From positions 1-51,449 of the forward strand of contig CATPBK010000077.1 in the NCBI GenBank assembly GCA_955652705.1: DNA of 51,449 bases, read 5' to 3'. The notes beneath the pieces were generated by a model, which was not told the DNA's origin, did not search any database, and saw only the letters and a program-made list of their open reading frames with translations. This DNA comes from Candidatus Dormiibacterota bacterium. GTDB taxonomy: Bacteria > Chloroflexota > Dormibacteria > Dormibacterales > Dormibacteraceae. This document shows positions 23,047 through 30,956 of the stretch, piece by piece (within the stretch, counting starts at the first letter, position 1; every line of letters starts with the position of its first letter). Both the position numbers and the translations under genes were made by a program.

Positions 23047-23261
23047 TTGCTACCCCCCATGAGCGTGGTCCGTTCAGGCCAGAATCGCTCCCCCGGACCA
23101 TGACACTGCAGAGACTCCAAGCAAATGAGGAAGATGTCCCGGTCGCTGGGCACCGGGTACCAGGAGGCTCTCGTGCGGATGCTCAATCCCAACCGCCTGG
23201 TCCTGGCTCTCGTACGAAGGTTCCCATTACCAGTCCTGGGGTTCGAACGTACATTCCGGCC

Positions 23262-23966
23262 ATGATCGTGGTGCCGAACGGGTCCGCGCGCACCAGTCCT
23301 TTGACTGGAGCGACCTCATGCGGGCCGCGCACGTTGTTGATCGATCGGCAGGCGCTCTTTCTCGCCGCACTGGGCAGCCTCCTCTCGGCGCCACCCCTCA
23401 ACGCCACAGTCGAGCATGCCTGCCAGTCGGACGCTGGCCTGACGATTGCTCGTCAGGGGGACACGGACGTCGTTCTCTGCGAACTGCGGGCCGAGCCGCT
23501 GCCAGCCCAAGAGCTGGCCGACTTGCTCGGCCGGCAGGAGCCCCGCGTGCCCGTGATCCTGCTCGCCGACTCGGAGGATGAGTCTCTGCTCATGTCCGCC
23601 GTCTCTTCATCGGCGGCGGGCATTTTCAACAAGGACTCCGCCTACGAAGAGGTCCTGGTCGGCGTGCAGATCGTGCTGTCCGGCCATCGAGCAGTGGGTG
23701 ACAGCGTGATGCAGAGGGTGTTGGCCCGGATCGGCAACGAAACGTCCCTGCTACGCAGCTACCCAGGCAGCCTCCTCTCGCCGACCGAGGTGCACATCCT
23801 GGCCATGATCGGCGACGCTAAATCGATCTCAACCATCGCCGCCGCTCGCGGCATCAGCAGCAAGACCGTTCGTAACCACCTCGCCAGCATTTATCGAAAG
23901 CTCGACCTCCACGGCCGCATCGAGGCGATGCTGATCGCTTCGCGGATGGGTCTGACGTCAGACTGA
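23262..23966 (+). CDS. LuxR-type regulator with degenerate receiver (Asp to Glu)
   Basis: A 234-residue protein. A receiver-like domain (about 22-145) is followed by an intact LuxR HTH (LSPTEVHILAMIGD, ISTIAAARGISSKTVRNHLASIYRKL). The acidic pair is reduced to LLIDRQ (D28 only), and the phosphoacceptor position in DVVLCELRAE is E74 instead of Asp. The lysine is kept in GIFNKDS. Glutamate at this site often mimics phospho-aspartate, so the protein may be permanently active or respond to protein contact. The start ATG 23262 is chosen as nearest the domain; upstream in-frame ATGs at 23031 and 23100 would add long low-complexity tails. It is the last gene before the pilus operon. Confidence 0.8.
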   Translation: MIVVPNGSARTSPLTGATSCGPRTLLIDRQALFLAALGSLLSAPPLNATVEHACQSDAGLTIARQGDTDVVLCELRAEPLPAQELADLLGRQEPRVPVILLADSEDESLLMSAVSSSAAGIFNKDSAYEEVLVGVQIVLSGHRAVGDSVMQRVLARIGNETSLLRSYPGSLLSPTEVHILAMIGDAKSISTIAAARGISSKTVRNHLASIYRKLDLHGRIEAMLIASRMGLTSD

Positions 23967-23985
23967 GTCGAACTTCGAGCATGGC

Positions 23986-24004
23986 GTCCCGCCGAGGGCG
24001 GGAC
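23986..24004 (+). terminator. GC hairpin after the degenerate regulator
   Basis: GTCCCGCC (23986-23993) and GGCGGGAC (23997-24004) form a perfect 8-bp stem around GAG, 20 bases after the regulator stop. It is followed by AAACGACC, so there is no T-run. It may mark the 3' end of this transcript before the pilus promoter. Confidence 0.4.
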
Positions 24005-24068
24005 AAACGACCTAAGCGGTAGGCAAATTCCTATTCCTCGACGGGGCATCCAGCGCCAACATCAGCAC

Positions 24069-25799
24069 ATGGCACCAGAGGGGGGTGATGTCGGTCTGCG
24101 GGTGGTCACAACAGAGTCTGAACTAAAGCTAGGTCAGCTCCTCCTGGCCAGAGGCCTGATCACCGAGGAGCAGCTGGCGCGGGCCCTCGACGTCCAGCGG
24201 CTGAACCCGGCCCCCGTAGGGGCGCTGCTGGTCAGCCAGGGGGCCATCGAAGAGGACGCGCTGACTCGCGCCGTCAGCGAGCAGTTAGGCACCGAGGTGG
24301 CCGACTTGAAGCACGGCGAGGTGGACGCGGACACAGCGCGCCTGATCCCCGAAGACTTCGCGCGGCGCAACCTGGTACTTCCTCTTCGTCGGGTCAACGG
24401 CCTCCTCGCCGTCGCCATGTGCGACCCCGGGAACCTGTCGCTGATCAACGACCTGCGGCTGATGACCGGCCTTCAGATCCAGGCCTACGTGGCGGGCCGC
24501 ACCGACATCCTGGCCCACCTGAGCCGCGTCCACAGCGTGCGGCCGCGACTTCAGCAAGCGGCCCGCTCCCTGGAGGAGTCCCGACCTCAGATCGGTGTGG
24601 AGCGGACCATCACGCTCGACCTCGGCAACATAACGGCGTCGTCTCCGGCGGTCGAGATCGTGAACCTTCTGATCACCCAAGGACTGCGCGACCGCGCCTC
24701 CGACATCCACATCGAGCCACAGAAGGATTTCCTGCGAATTCGGCTCCGGATCGACGGCGTCCTCCAGGACGTCGCCCACCTGCCCAACTCGACCGGAGCG
24801 GCGCTGGCGTCCCGGGTGAAGATCATGGCCGGCATGAACATCGTTGAAAGGAGGCGGGCCCAGGACGGCCAGATCAGCCTCAACATCGATGGCAGACAGC
24901 TCGATGTTCGAGTTGCGACGATCGAGACGATTTGGGGGGAGAAGCTGGTCCTGAGGCTTCTCGATCGCAGCCGCTCATTGATCAACTTGCCACAGCTCGG
25001 CTTTTCAAAGCGAGCGTCCGCGGAATACCACCGAATTCTGCACTCCCCCTACGGAATGTTGATCGTGTCGGGCCCGACGGGGAGCGGCAAGACCACCACG
25101 CTGTATGCCTCGATCAACGAACTCGACAAGCAGGCCCGCAACATCATGACCATCGAGGATCCGGTCGAGTACATGTTCGACAGCATCAACCAGAGCCAGA
25201 TCAACAAGCTGGCGGACATCAGCTTTGCCCACGGTCTGCGCGCCATCCTCCGGCAAGATCCGGACATCATCCTCGTCGGCGAGATCAGGGATCGGGAAAC
25301 CGCCGAGATCGCGGTCCAATCCGCTCTGACCGGCCACCTGGTCCTCTCCTCGCTCCACGCAACTGATGCGGTGGGCGCGCTTCTGCGCTTCATCGACATG
25401 GGAATCGAGGGCTTCCTCGTGGCCTCGTCGGTGAACGCCATCGTTGCGCAGCGGCTGGTTCGCAAGATCTGCGAGGCCTGCAGGGAACCGTATGAGCCGG
25501 CGGCCGAGGAACTGGACTTCGCCGACTCGCTGGGCCTGCCCGCACCAAAGGCCGTCTATCGAGGCCAGGGCTGCAGCCGCTGCAACATGACTGGGTATTT
25601 CGACCGAATCGGCGTCTTCGAAGTACTCGCGATGAATGACCACCTGAAGCGTTTGGTGATCGCCAGGGCGAGTCATCGGGAGATCCTCGAGGCGGCGGTC
25701 GCCGGTGGTATGGTTCCGCTGCGCGTCGACGCTTGGGACCGCGTCACCAGCGGCGTCACGACGGTCTCAGAAGTTCTGCGGAGCGTCTACATCATCTGA
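24069..25799 (+). CDS. pilB: type IV pilus assembly ATPase PilB with MshEN-like N-terminus
   Basis: A 576-residue extension ATPase. The N-terminus has two copies of the MshEN pattern: KLGQLLLARGLITEEQ (about 20-35) and VGALLVSQGAIEEDALTRAV (about 49-68). In the known family these motifs bind cyclic di-GMP. The ATPase core has Walker A GPTGSGKTTTLY (about 337-348), the Asp box MTIEDPVEYMF, Walker B DIILVGEIRD and the His box HLVLSSLHATDA. The zinc-binding cysteines are CEAC and CSRC near the end. It drives pilus polymerisation from the cytoplasmic face and heads the pilus operon. An in-frame GTG at 24102 is an alternative start. Confidence 0.95.
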   Translation: MAPEGGDVGLRVVTTESELKLGQLLLARGLITEEQLARALDVQRLNPAPVGALLVSQGAIEEDALTRAVSEQLGTEVADLKHGEVDADTARLIPEDFARRNLVLPLRRVNGLLAVAMCDPGNLSLINDLRLMTGLQIQAYVAGRTDILAHLSRVHSVRPRLQQAARSLEESRPQIGVERTITLDLGNITASSPAVEIVNLLITQGLRDRASDIHIEPQKDFLRIRLRIDGVLQDVAHLPNSTGAALASRVKIMAGMNIVERRRAQDGQISLNIDGRQLDVRVATIETIWGEKLVLRLLDRSRSLINLPQLGFSKRASAEYHRILHSPYGMLIVSGPTGSGKTTTLYASINELDKQARNIMTIEDPVEYMFDSINQSQINKLADISFAHGLRAILRQDPDIILVGEIRDRETAEIAVQSALTGHLVLSSLHATDAVGALLRFIDMGIEGFLVASSVNAIVAQRLVRKICEACREPYEPAAEELDFADSLGLPAPKAVYRGQGCSRCNMTGYFDRIGVFEVLAMNDHLKRLVIARASHREILEAAVAGGMVPLRVDAWDRVTSGVTTVSEVLRSVYII

Positions 25800-25821
25800 C
25801 GGAACGGGAGGGGGAGGAGCC

Positions 25822-27036
25822 ATCGCAAAGTTCGCGTACCGAGCCTATTCGCCGAGGGGCAACCTGGAAGAGAAGCTGGTCGTCGGCGACACCGCAGCGG
25901 TCATCCATCGCAGTCTCATCGACAGGGGCTACCGCGTGGTTTCCCTACGCCCGGCCAAGAGCGGCTGGCGTTGGTTGTACCGCGAGCTGCCGACCTTCTT
26001 CCGGGTCGGCACTTCCGATCTGATCCTGTTTTCGCGCCAGCTCGCCACCTTCCTGCGGGTTGGAGTACCCATCACGGACGCCATCAAATTGCTGCGGGGC
26101 GCATCTGGCTCTGGTGCCTTCAGAGCGGCACTCGACGATATCGGTGACGACCTCGACGCCGGCGAGTCTTTCTCAGTGGCGATCTCCCATCATCCGAGCG
26201 TATTCAACAGCCTCTATATAGATATGGTTCGAGCCGCTGAATACAGCGGCACCCTCGATCGGGTCCTGGTGCAGGTCGCCACTTATCTGCAGCGACAGGA
26301 TCAGGCCTTGAAGAAGCTTCGCAGCGCCATGATCTACCCCGCTGTCATCCTGGTGCTGGCGGTGGGGGTGTGCACCGTGCTAACCGTCTTCGTGCTCCCC
26401 AACTTCGTTTCGATCTTCAACGAGTTCCACGCCCAGCTGCCACTGCCGACTCGAATCCTGCTGGGCATCGGTGTGTTCGCAGGGGAGTACCGGTTCCAGA
26501 TCCTGTGGGGAATGTTCATCGTCGTCGTAGCCATCATCGTCTTCATGGCGAGCCGCCCCGGGCGCATCTTCTGGGACTACACCGTCATCCGCCTGCCCGT
26601 GATCGGGGGGATCGTCGTCTACAGCATCATCGAACGCTTCACACGGACCCTCTCGACGATGCTCCGGGCGGGCATCCCGATCAGCCAGACCTTCGATGTG
26701 GCCATCGCTTCAACCGGCAACCTGCGCTATCGGAAGGGGTTGGATGCTGTGAAGCAGCGAATGCTTACAGGCGACGGCTTCTCCGCCCCCCTGGAAGCGA
26801 CGGGGCTCTTCGCGCCGATGATGATCCGCATGATCCGCGTCGGCGAGGAGACCGGCACGCTCGACTCCAGCCTCGAGCAGATCGCCGACTTCCTGAGCGA
26901 GGAGATGGACTACAAGGTCCGCAACATGATCTCGCTGATCGAGCCCTCGCTGGTGATCGCCGTCGGCGGGGCGGTCGGGTTCGTGGCCGTCTCGGTCGTC
27001 CTTCCAATGTACGGTCTCCTCAAAGCGGTTCATTGA
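25822..27036 (+). CDS. pilC: type IV pilus platform protein PilC, probable ATC start
   Basis: A protein of about 404 residues: two T2SSF domains (about 45-170 and 250-375), each followed by membrane segments (about 170-195, 220-245, 378-402). AKFAYRAYSPRGNLEE is the normal beginning of PilC/GspF, and GEETGTLDSSLEQIADF is the family signature. No ATG, GTG or TTG lies at this beginning: the first codon after the purine-rich GGGAGGGGGAGGAGCC is ATC (25822). The alternatives are ATG 25705, which would start inside pilB and add 39 unrelated residues, or TTG about 150 bases later, which cuts the domain. The stop overlaps the next start as TTGA. Confidence 0.9.
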   Translation: MAKFAYRAYSPRGNLEEKLVVGDTAAVIHRSLIDRGYRVVSLRPAKSGWRWLYRELPTFFRVGTSDLILFSRQLATFLRVGVPITDAIKLLRGASGSGAFRAALDDIGDDLDAGESFSVAISHHPSVFNSLYIDMVRAAEYSGTLDRVLVQVATYLQRQDQALKKLRSAMIYPAVILVLAVGVCTVLTVFVLPNFVSIFNEFHAQLPLPTRILLGIGVFAGEYRFQILWGMFIVVVAIIVFMASRPGRIFWDYTVIRLPVIGGIVVYSIIERFTRTLSTMLRAGIPISQTFDVAIASTGNLRYRKGLDAVKQRMLTGDGFSAPLEATGLFAPMMIRMIRVGEETGTLDSSLEQIADFLSEEMDYKVRNMISLIEPSLVIAVGGAVGFVAVSVVLPMYGLLKAVH

Positions 27037-27476
27037 AAGCCTGGTTTTGCGACCGGCGCCGAGCCCAAGCCGGAGCCACGCTGGTGGAGCTCCTGGTCAG
27101 TGTGGTGATCATGGGGACGGCGCTGGTGCTCGTTATCGGGCTCTTCAGCACCGGCCTCTTGGACGCCACCATAGCCAAGCGCGATTCAACTGCTCAGGCG
27201 GTCATCCAGTATGAGCTGGACCAGATCAGTGGCAGCCCTTATAACCCGGCCGCCCAGCCGTACTCGGAATGTTTTGCAACCGAGAACGGGACGCAGCCAA
27301 CGGGCCGGCTAGCCTTGCACAGTGACTGCCCTGGCGCTGGCTTTAGCCTGCGCGCAGATGTGACGCTGGCGGCGGGGCCGGCCCCCAACCTTCAGGAATG
27401 GACAGTAGCGGTGCTGAATTGGGCGGCCCTCAACCAGATCGGCAGCTCCGTGGCGGTCTACAAGGACAACCGATGA
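27033..27476 (+). CDS. type IV prepilin-like protein (minor pilin)
   Basis: A 147-residue minor pilin. The cleavage region AQAGATLVELLVSVVIMG has Gly at -1 and Glu at +5, followed by the single hydrophobic helix. The rest carries two cysteines (SECFAT, SDCPG) that could form a disulfide. It starts at TTG 27033, which overlaps the pilC stop. Its end overlaps the next gene as ATGA. Minor pilins usually prime pilus assembly or sit at the tip. Confidence 0.85.
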   Translation: MKAWFCDRRRAQAGATLVELLVSVVIMGTALVLVIGLFSTGLLDATIAKRDSTAQAVIQYELDQISGSPYNPAAQPYSECFATENGTQPTGRLALHSDCPGAGFSLRADVTLAAGPAPNLQEWTVAVLNWAALNQIGSSVAVYKDNR

Positions 27477-28045
27477 GCGACCGGGTGAAACGGCGCGCCC
27501 GCGATCAGGGCGGCTACACGCTTATCGAGCTACTTGTCGCTTCCGCGATCGGCTTGATCGTGCTGAGCGGGTTGACATCCGTGACGCTGTCGTCGGTCAG
27601 GGCGGCCAACATCGCTAGCAGCCGGGTGGAGGCCAGCGGGCAGATACGCAGTTTTCAGCTCGATGCCTACACCGACTTCGCCGGCAGCAGCCTGCCCACG
27701 CCATCCGGCTGCGGCACCGAGGCCAACCGCTGCACCACGCAAGCCATCAGCCTTCAGGGCCTCCAATCGGGGAACACCCCAACCCCATCGCCGGCGCTCT
27801 ACAGCGTCACCTATACGTGGAACAGCGCCAAGTTTATGGTCGACCGCAAGCTCGGCAGCAATGCGGCCCGCCATGCGGCTACCAACGTCACCGACTTCTC
27901 CTGGTACATAGACGGAACCACGCCGCATCAGACCGTGGTGGTGAGCATGACGGTCACGGTTCCGATTTGCACCGTTTCCCCGCGACCAGCGCTGTGCTAC
28001 TCCGAGTCGCAAACGCTGCGCTTCTATCCGAGAGTCAATCCGTGA
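27473..28045 (+). CDS. type IV prepilin-like protein (minor pilin, PilW-like position)
   Basis: A 190-residue minor pilin with processing site DQGGYTLIELLVASAIG (Gly at -1, Tyr at +1, Glu at +5). The outer domain contains paired cysteines (SGCGTEANRCTT and PICTV...ALCYS). The order of this gene between a short prepilin and a large membrane-anchored protein resembles pilV-pilW-pilX clusters. ATG 27473 lies in the overlap with the previous stop. Its stop overlaps the next GTG. Confidence 0.85.
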   Translation: MSDRVKRRARDQGGYTLIELLVASAIGLIVLSGLTSVTLSSVRAANIASSRVEASGQIRSFQLDAYTDFAGSSLPTPSGCGTEANRCTTQAISLQGLQSGNTPTPSPALYSVTYTWNSAKFMVDRKLGSNAARHAATNVTDFSWYIDGTTPHQTVVVSMTVTVPICTVSPRPALCYSESQTLRFYPRVNP

Positions 28046-29712
28046 AGGCACAGAGAAGGCGAGCTCAGCAAGGCGGCGTCCTGAGCGGTGTGCTCATCAT
28101 AACCGCCTTCCTCTCGATCATCGCGGGAGCCGTGATGACCGAGGTTACAACCCACTTTCTGATCTCGCGCAGCCTCGTGAATAAAGTCGCGACGGAAGCG
28201 ACGACGGCGTCTGCTGTCGAGGCGGCGTTCAACTTCTTGCACAGCGCGCCTAAGCCGCTCGAAACCAGCTGCTCGACCCTGAGCCCACGTGTCGTCACCC
28301 TCAACGGTCAGACGGCGGCGGCCACCTACCTGAACTGCGCCGCCGTGATCTCCGGCAGCCCGCCCCCGGGGCTCACGCGACTGCCATCGAACGAGAACTC
28401 CTTCGACGTCGACGGTAGCCATGTGGTCCTGCCCGCCTTCAGCCGTGACGAGTACTTGATCGGTGATAGCTCGGGCGATCTCTATGACTACCGCTTCGTC
28501 CAGGCCACGTTGCGCTGGTCGTTTTCGCTAGGTGGATCGGTGAGCGGTCCGCCCAGGGCCATGCCCGACGGCAGCCGGATCTCCTACCTGGTACCGGTCT
28601 CGGATCCCAACCAACAAGGGAACGGGAACGGCAACAGGGAGAACAACGACACCAGCCAATGCAACAACGACTGCGTCGCCCTCCTGAGCGAGATTCCCGG
28701 AACTACGCCGGCTTTCGAGTGCTTCATGGACGCCAGCGGCACCGTGACGGCCGCTCCCGCCGCGGGCCAACGACTCTCCTCCCTGGCCTTCTTCGGCGAC
28801 GACAACGGCTCGCTTTTCGCCTACCTGGCTACACACGGCGGTAACTGCGCGCCAAAGGGAACTGTGAGTATCCCAGGGAGCAACGCTACGGTCGTGGCCG
28901 GCCCGATCGTCTTCCCCGGACCAACCAGCTTGACGGATGAGATCTATGCCCTGGTCTCGACCCGGTCCTCCAGCAAGTTGGTGCATTACAGGTATAGCCA
29001 AGGCTCACCCCTGGGCACGTTTGCGGCGGTCGGCAGCCTCACTCTGCCAACTTCCGACGCCAAGGGGCTGGCTCTCGAGAAGGGCAGCCTGCCGGCCAAA
29101 GTGGCGATCACATTCGGCGGCGGTGGGGTCACGTTAGTCCAGATCGGCGCCGATTTCAGCCTCAGCCTGCTGGCGAACGGCGGGGTGGGCACGAGCATCA
29201 ATGACGCCCCTTACTGGTGCCATTGCCCTGGCGGTTCCGATCTGATCGGCGTCGTCGGTGACGGAAACGACACTCTCTACGTCCTCGACGCGAGCTTGAA
29301 TACGTCAGCTTCGTACGCTGTCGGTAACGGAATCAGCCATGCGACAGCAGCCGATTCAGCGGGCGACTGGTTTGTAGGCGCGAATGACGGCAACCTCTAC
29401 GAGGTCGTGCCGTCGCCCGGCCAGTCCAGCCTGGTTCTGGGAGCGACTTTCGGACAGGCCGGTCGAAGGTTCGGGACATCGACCCTTGTGGGCGATTGTG
29501 GGAGCAACATCTGTGTCTACGGCGCTTCAAGGGACGGTCACCCCTACCTGGCGCGTCTCGACGCCCGCAAAGCGGAGGTGGTCGCCTGCATCACGTCCTC
29601 GGCTCCAGCCTGTGATCCCGGGGTCAATCCGCGCCTGTGGGCGCGCGTCGAAGTCGGCGGGACAGACCCACAAGCAGTTCATGTCCGGGGCTGGTCTTAC
29701 TATTCACCCTGA
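28042..29712 (+). CDS. membrane-anchored PilX-position protein with propeller-like repeats
   Basis: A 556-residue protein starting at GTG 28042. The first 40 residues (basic, then LSGVLIITAFLSIIAGAVMT) form a PilX-like N-terminal anchor without a clear prepilin Glu+5. From about residue 125 onward, blade-like repeats recur: DEYLIGDSSGDLYDYRF, FFGDDNGSLFAYL, GVVGDGNDTLYVLD, WFVGANDGNLYEV and GASRDGHPYLARLD. The pattern of hydrophobics, G-D/N-G, and L-Y fits a beta-propeller of PQQ/WD type. Cysteine pairs suggest disulfides outside the cell. PilY1-type tip adhesins also carry propellers, so this may be a pilin-anchored tip adhesin. No calcium site was identified with certainty. Confidence 0.7.
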   Translation: MKAQRRRAQQGGVLSGVLIITAFLSIIAGAVMTEVTTHFLISRSLVNKVATEATTASAVEAAFNFLHSAPKPLETSCSTLSPRVVTLNGQTAAATYLNCAAVISGSPPPGLTRLPSNENSFDVDGSHVVLPAFSRDEYLIGDSSGDLYDYRFVQATLRWSFSLGGSVSGPPRAMPDGSRISYLVPVSDPNQQGNGNGNRENNDTSQCNNDCVALLSEIPGTTPAFECFMDASGTVTAAPAAGQRLSSLAFFGDDNGSLFAYLATHGGNCAPKGTVSIPGSNATVVAGPIVFPGPTSLTDEIYALVSTRSSSKLVHYRYSQGSPLGTFAAVGSLTLPTSDAKGLALEKGSLPAKVAITFGGGGVTLVQIGADFSLSLLANGGVGTSINDAPYWCHCPGGSDLIGVVGDGNDTLYVLDASLNTSASYAVGNGISHATAADSAGDWFVGANDGNLYEVVPSPGQSSLVLGATFGQAGRRFGTSTLVGDCGSNICVYGASRDGHPYLARLDARKAEVVACITSSAPACDPGVNPRLWARVEVGGTDPQAVHVRGWSYYSP

Positions 29713-29715
29713 CAT

Positions 29716-30573
29716 ATGGCCCTTCCGCGCCTGGCCGTCGACCTCTCCGGCGGCCTGATCCGAGTCGTAGAGGGCGCGCTGGGCGGGCCATTGCGCTGCG
29801 GGTCTGGCGGCACCGCGACCGGATCCTTGGTCGGCGGCAGGGTAGTCGATGCCGGTGCAGTCGCAACCGCGCTCCGGCAGCTCCTGGCCCGCACCGAGAT
29901 TCACCAGAACAAGGCCATGATCGCAGCCAGCGACGCGGTCGCGACTTTCCGAGTCTTCAATTTTCCAGCTGACACGAGCGATCGCGACGTCGATGCCTAC
30001 GTCAATCGGCAATTGCTCCTGGATCCGGAGAAGATCGAAGTGAAATGGGCCGACATTCAAAGGGGGGGCGGCCAACGGCCCGTTTATGCCGCCGCCTGGG
30101 ACCGCTCCCTTATCAAAGGCATCACCGAAGCGGCCAAGCTTGCCGGCCTCGAGGCGGTGGTGGTTGAGCTCAAGTCGGCCTGCCTCGCCCGCGTAGCGGC
30201 CGCGCCGTCATATGCGATTCTCGATGTGTCCTCCGACTCCGGTGAGATTTTTCTTGTCGATGGCCATCTACCCCAGGTTTGGCACAGTTTCGCGCTCAGC
30301 GTCAAGGTTGGTGAAGACCTGACGGCGGCTCTCGCCGCGCCTCTCCAGTCTGTGTTGCGGTTTTACAAAGGCCGAAGTCAGAGCATGTTCGGACCAAGCT
30401 CGCCCATCCTGGTTGCCGGGGAGCCGGTTGTATCACCATCTGTAATGAGCGGGCTGTCCAAGCTCGTGGGTCATCCAGTCGAGCCGGTACCGGCACCCGC
30501 TCGAGTGCCAACCGACGTTCGGCACGGAGCGTACCTGACTTGCCTCGGCCTCTTGATGAGGAGGACCGTATGA
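29716..30573 (+). CDS. pilM: PilM-like actin-fold pilus protein
   Basis: A 285-residue protein of the PilM/FtsA-like ATPase fold. The opening LAVDLSGGLIRVVEG is the phosphate-1 strand-loop, YAILDVSSDSGEIFLVDG (about 170-187) is phosphate-2, and ILVAGEPVVSP is the adenosine loop. PilM is a cytoplasmic ring that binds the N-terminal peptide of PilN. It is shorter than typical PilM (about 350). It is followed by a very small PilN-like gene through ATGA. Confidence 0.8.
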   Translation: MALPRLAVDLSGGLIRVVEGALGGPLRCGSGGTATGSLVGGRVVDAGAVATALRQLLARTEIHQNKAMIAASDAVATFRVFNFPADTSDRDVDAYVNRQLLLDPEKIEVKWADIQRGGGQRPVYAAAWDRSLIKGITEAAKLAGLEAVVVELKSACLARVAAAPSYAILDVSSDSGEIFLVDGHLPQVWHSFALSVKVGEDLTAALAAPLQSVLRFYKGRSQSMFGPSSPILVAGEPVVSPSVMSGLSKLVGHPVEPVPAPARVPTDVRHGAYLTCLGLLMRRTV

Positions 30574-30782
30574 GCGCAAAGCAGTTCGAGACCGGCGAAC
30601 GCTCGGAGCGCCGCCGTGCCATGGTCGAGTTGAACCTCCTCGGTGAGGCCAAGTCTTTCTCGTTGATCGGTCAGGCGAAGACACGCTCGAGTCTTCTGCG
30701 CCGGGGCTGCGGTCTCACTCTTTTCTCTCTACTCGCCGGCCCCGGTTTACTGGCGCTGGCGATCTGGTCGAACCTCCGCTAG
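30570..30782 (+). CDS. PilN-like stump: short N-terminal peptide plus one membrane helix
   Basis: A 70-residue protein in the place normally held by pilN. It carries VELNLLGEAKSF (about 20-31), resembling the INLLP peptide by which PilN binds PilM, and one membrane helix (about 48-67) with a single residue after it. The ferredoxin-like outer domain of PilN is absent, and so is pilO. Codon use is normal and the ATGA overlap with pilM is intact, so this looks like a reduced functional form rather than a broken gene. No remnant of a longer frame is apparent in the intergenic region downstream. Confidence 0.6.
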   Translation: MSAKQFETGERSERRRAMVELNLLGEAKSFSLIGQAKTRSSLLRRGCGLTLFSLLAGPGLLALAIWSNLR

Positions 30783-30805
30783 ACCCTCCGATTTCACACC
30801 CGTCC

Positions 30806-30848
30806 AAATAGGGACCAACGCCCATGACTTGGGCCATTTCCTCTATTT
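30806..30848 (+). terminator. nested hairpin after the pilB-pilN transcript
   Basis: AAATAG (30806-30811) pairs with CTATTT (30843-30848), and inside it GCCCA (30820-30824) pairs with TGGGC (30830-30834). It lies 24 bases after the PilN-like stop. There is no T-run, so it may be a processing or stabilising hairpin that separates the operon from the strongly expressed pilin gene. Confidence 0.4.
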
Positions 30849-30853
30849 AGATT

Positions 30854-30942
30854 TGATCACCGAGTTCCCAGACTGAAGCTCGGTCGAACCGAAAGCAGAT
30901 TCCGCCATGTCGTTCGGATGCGAACGGCTTGAGACTCGATCA
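30854..30942 (+). promoter_or_regulatory. structured leader upstream of pilA (possible three-way junction)
   Basis: Three stems can be drawn in the 5' region of pilA. TGATC (30854-30858) pairs with GATCA (30938-30942); directly next to it ACCGAGTT (30859-30866) pairs with AGCTCGGT (30877-30884); and CGTTCG (30911-30916) pairs with CGAACG (30921-30926) around GATG. The closing stem ends just before the ribosome-binding site AAGGAG (30945-30950). Such a design could control translation of the pilin. It does not contain the conserved bases of the cyclic di-GMP-I riboswitch. Confidence 0.4.
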
Positions 30943-30956
30943 GCAAGGAGCCGTGT

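Noticed and set aside
30854-30942. Cyclic di-GMP (GEMM) riboswitch before pilA.
   Set aside because: The conserved bases of the aptamer core are missing; only generic stems are visible, so the leader is reported as an unclassified structure.
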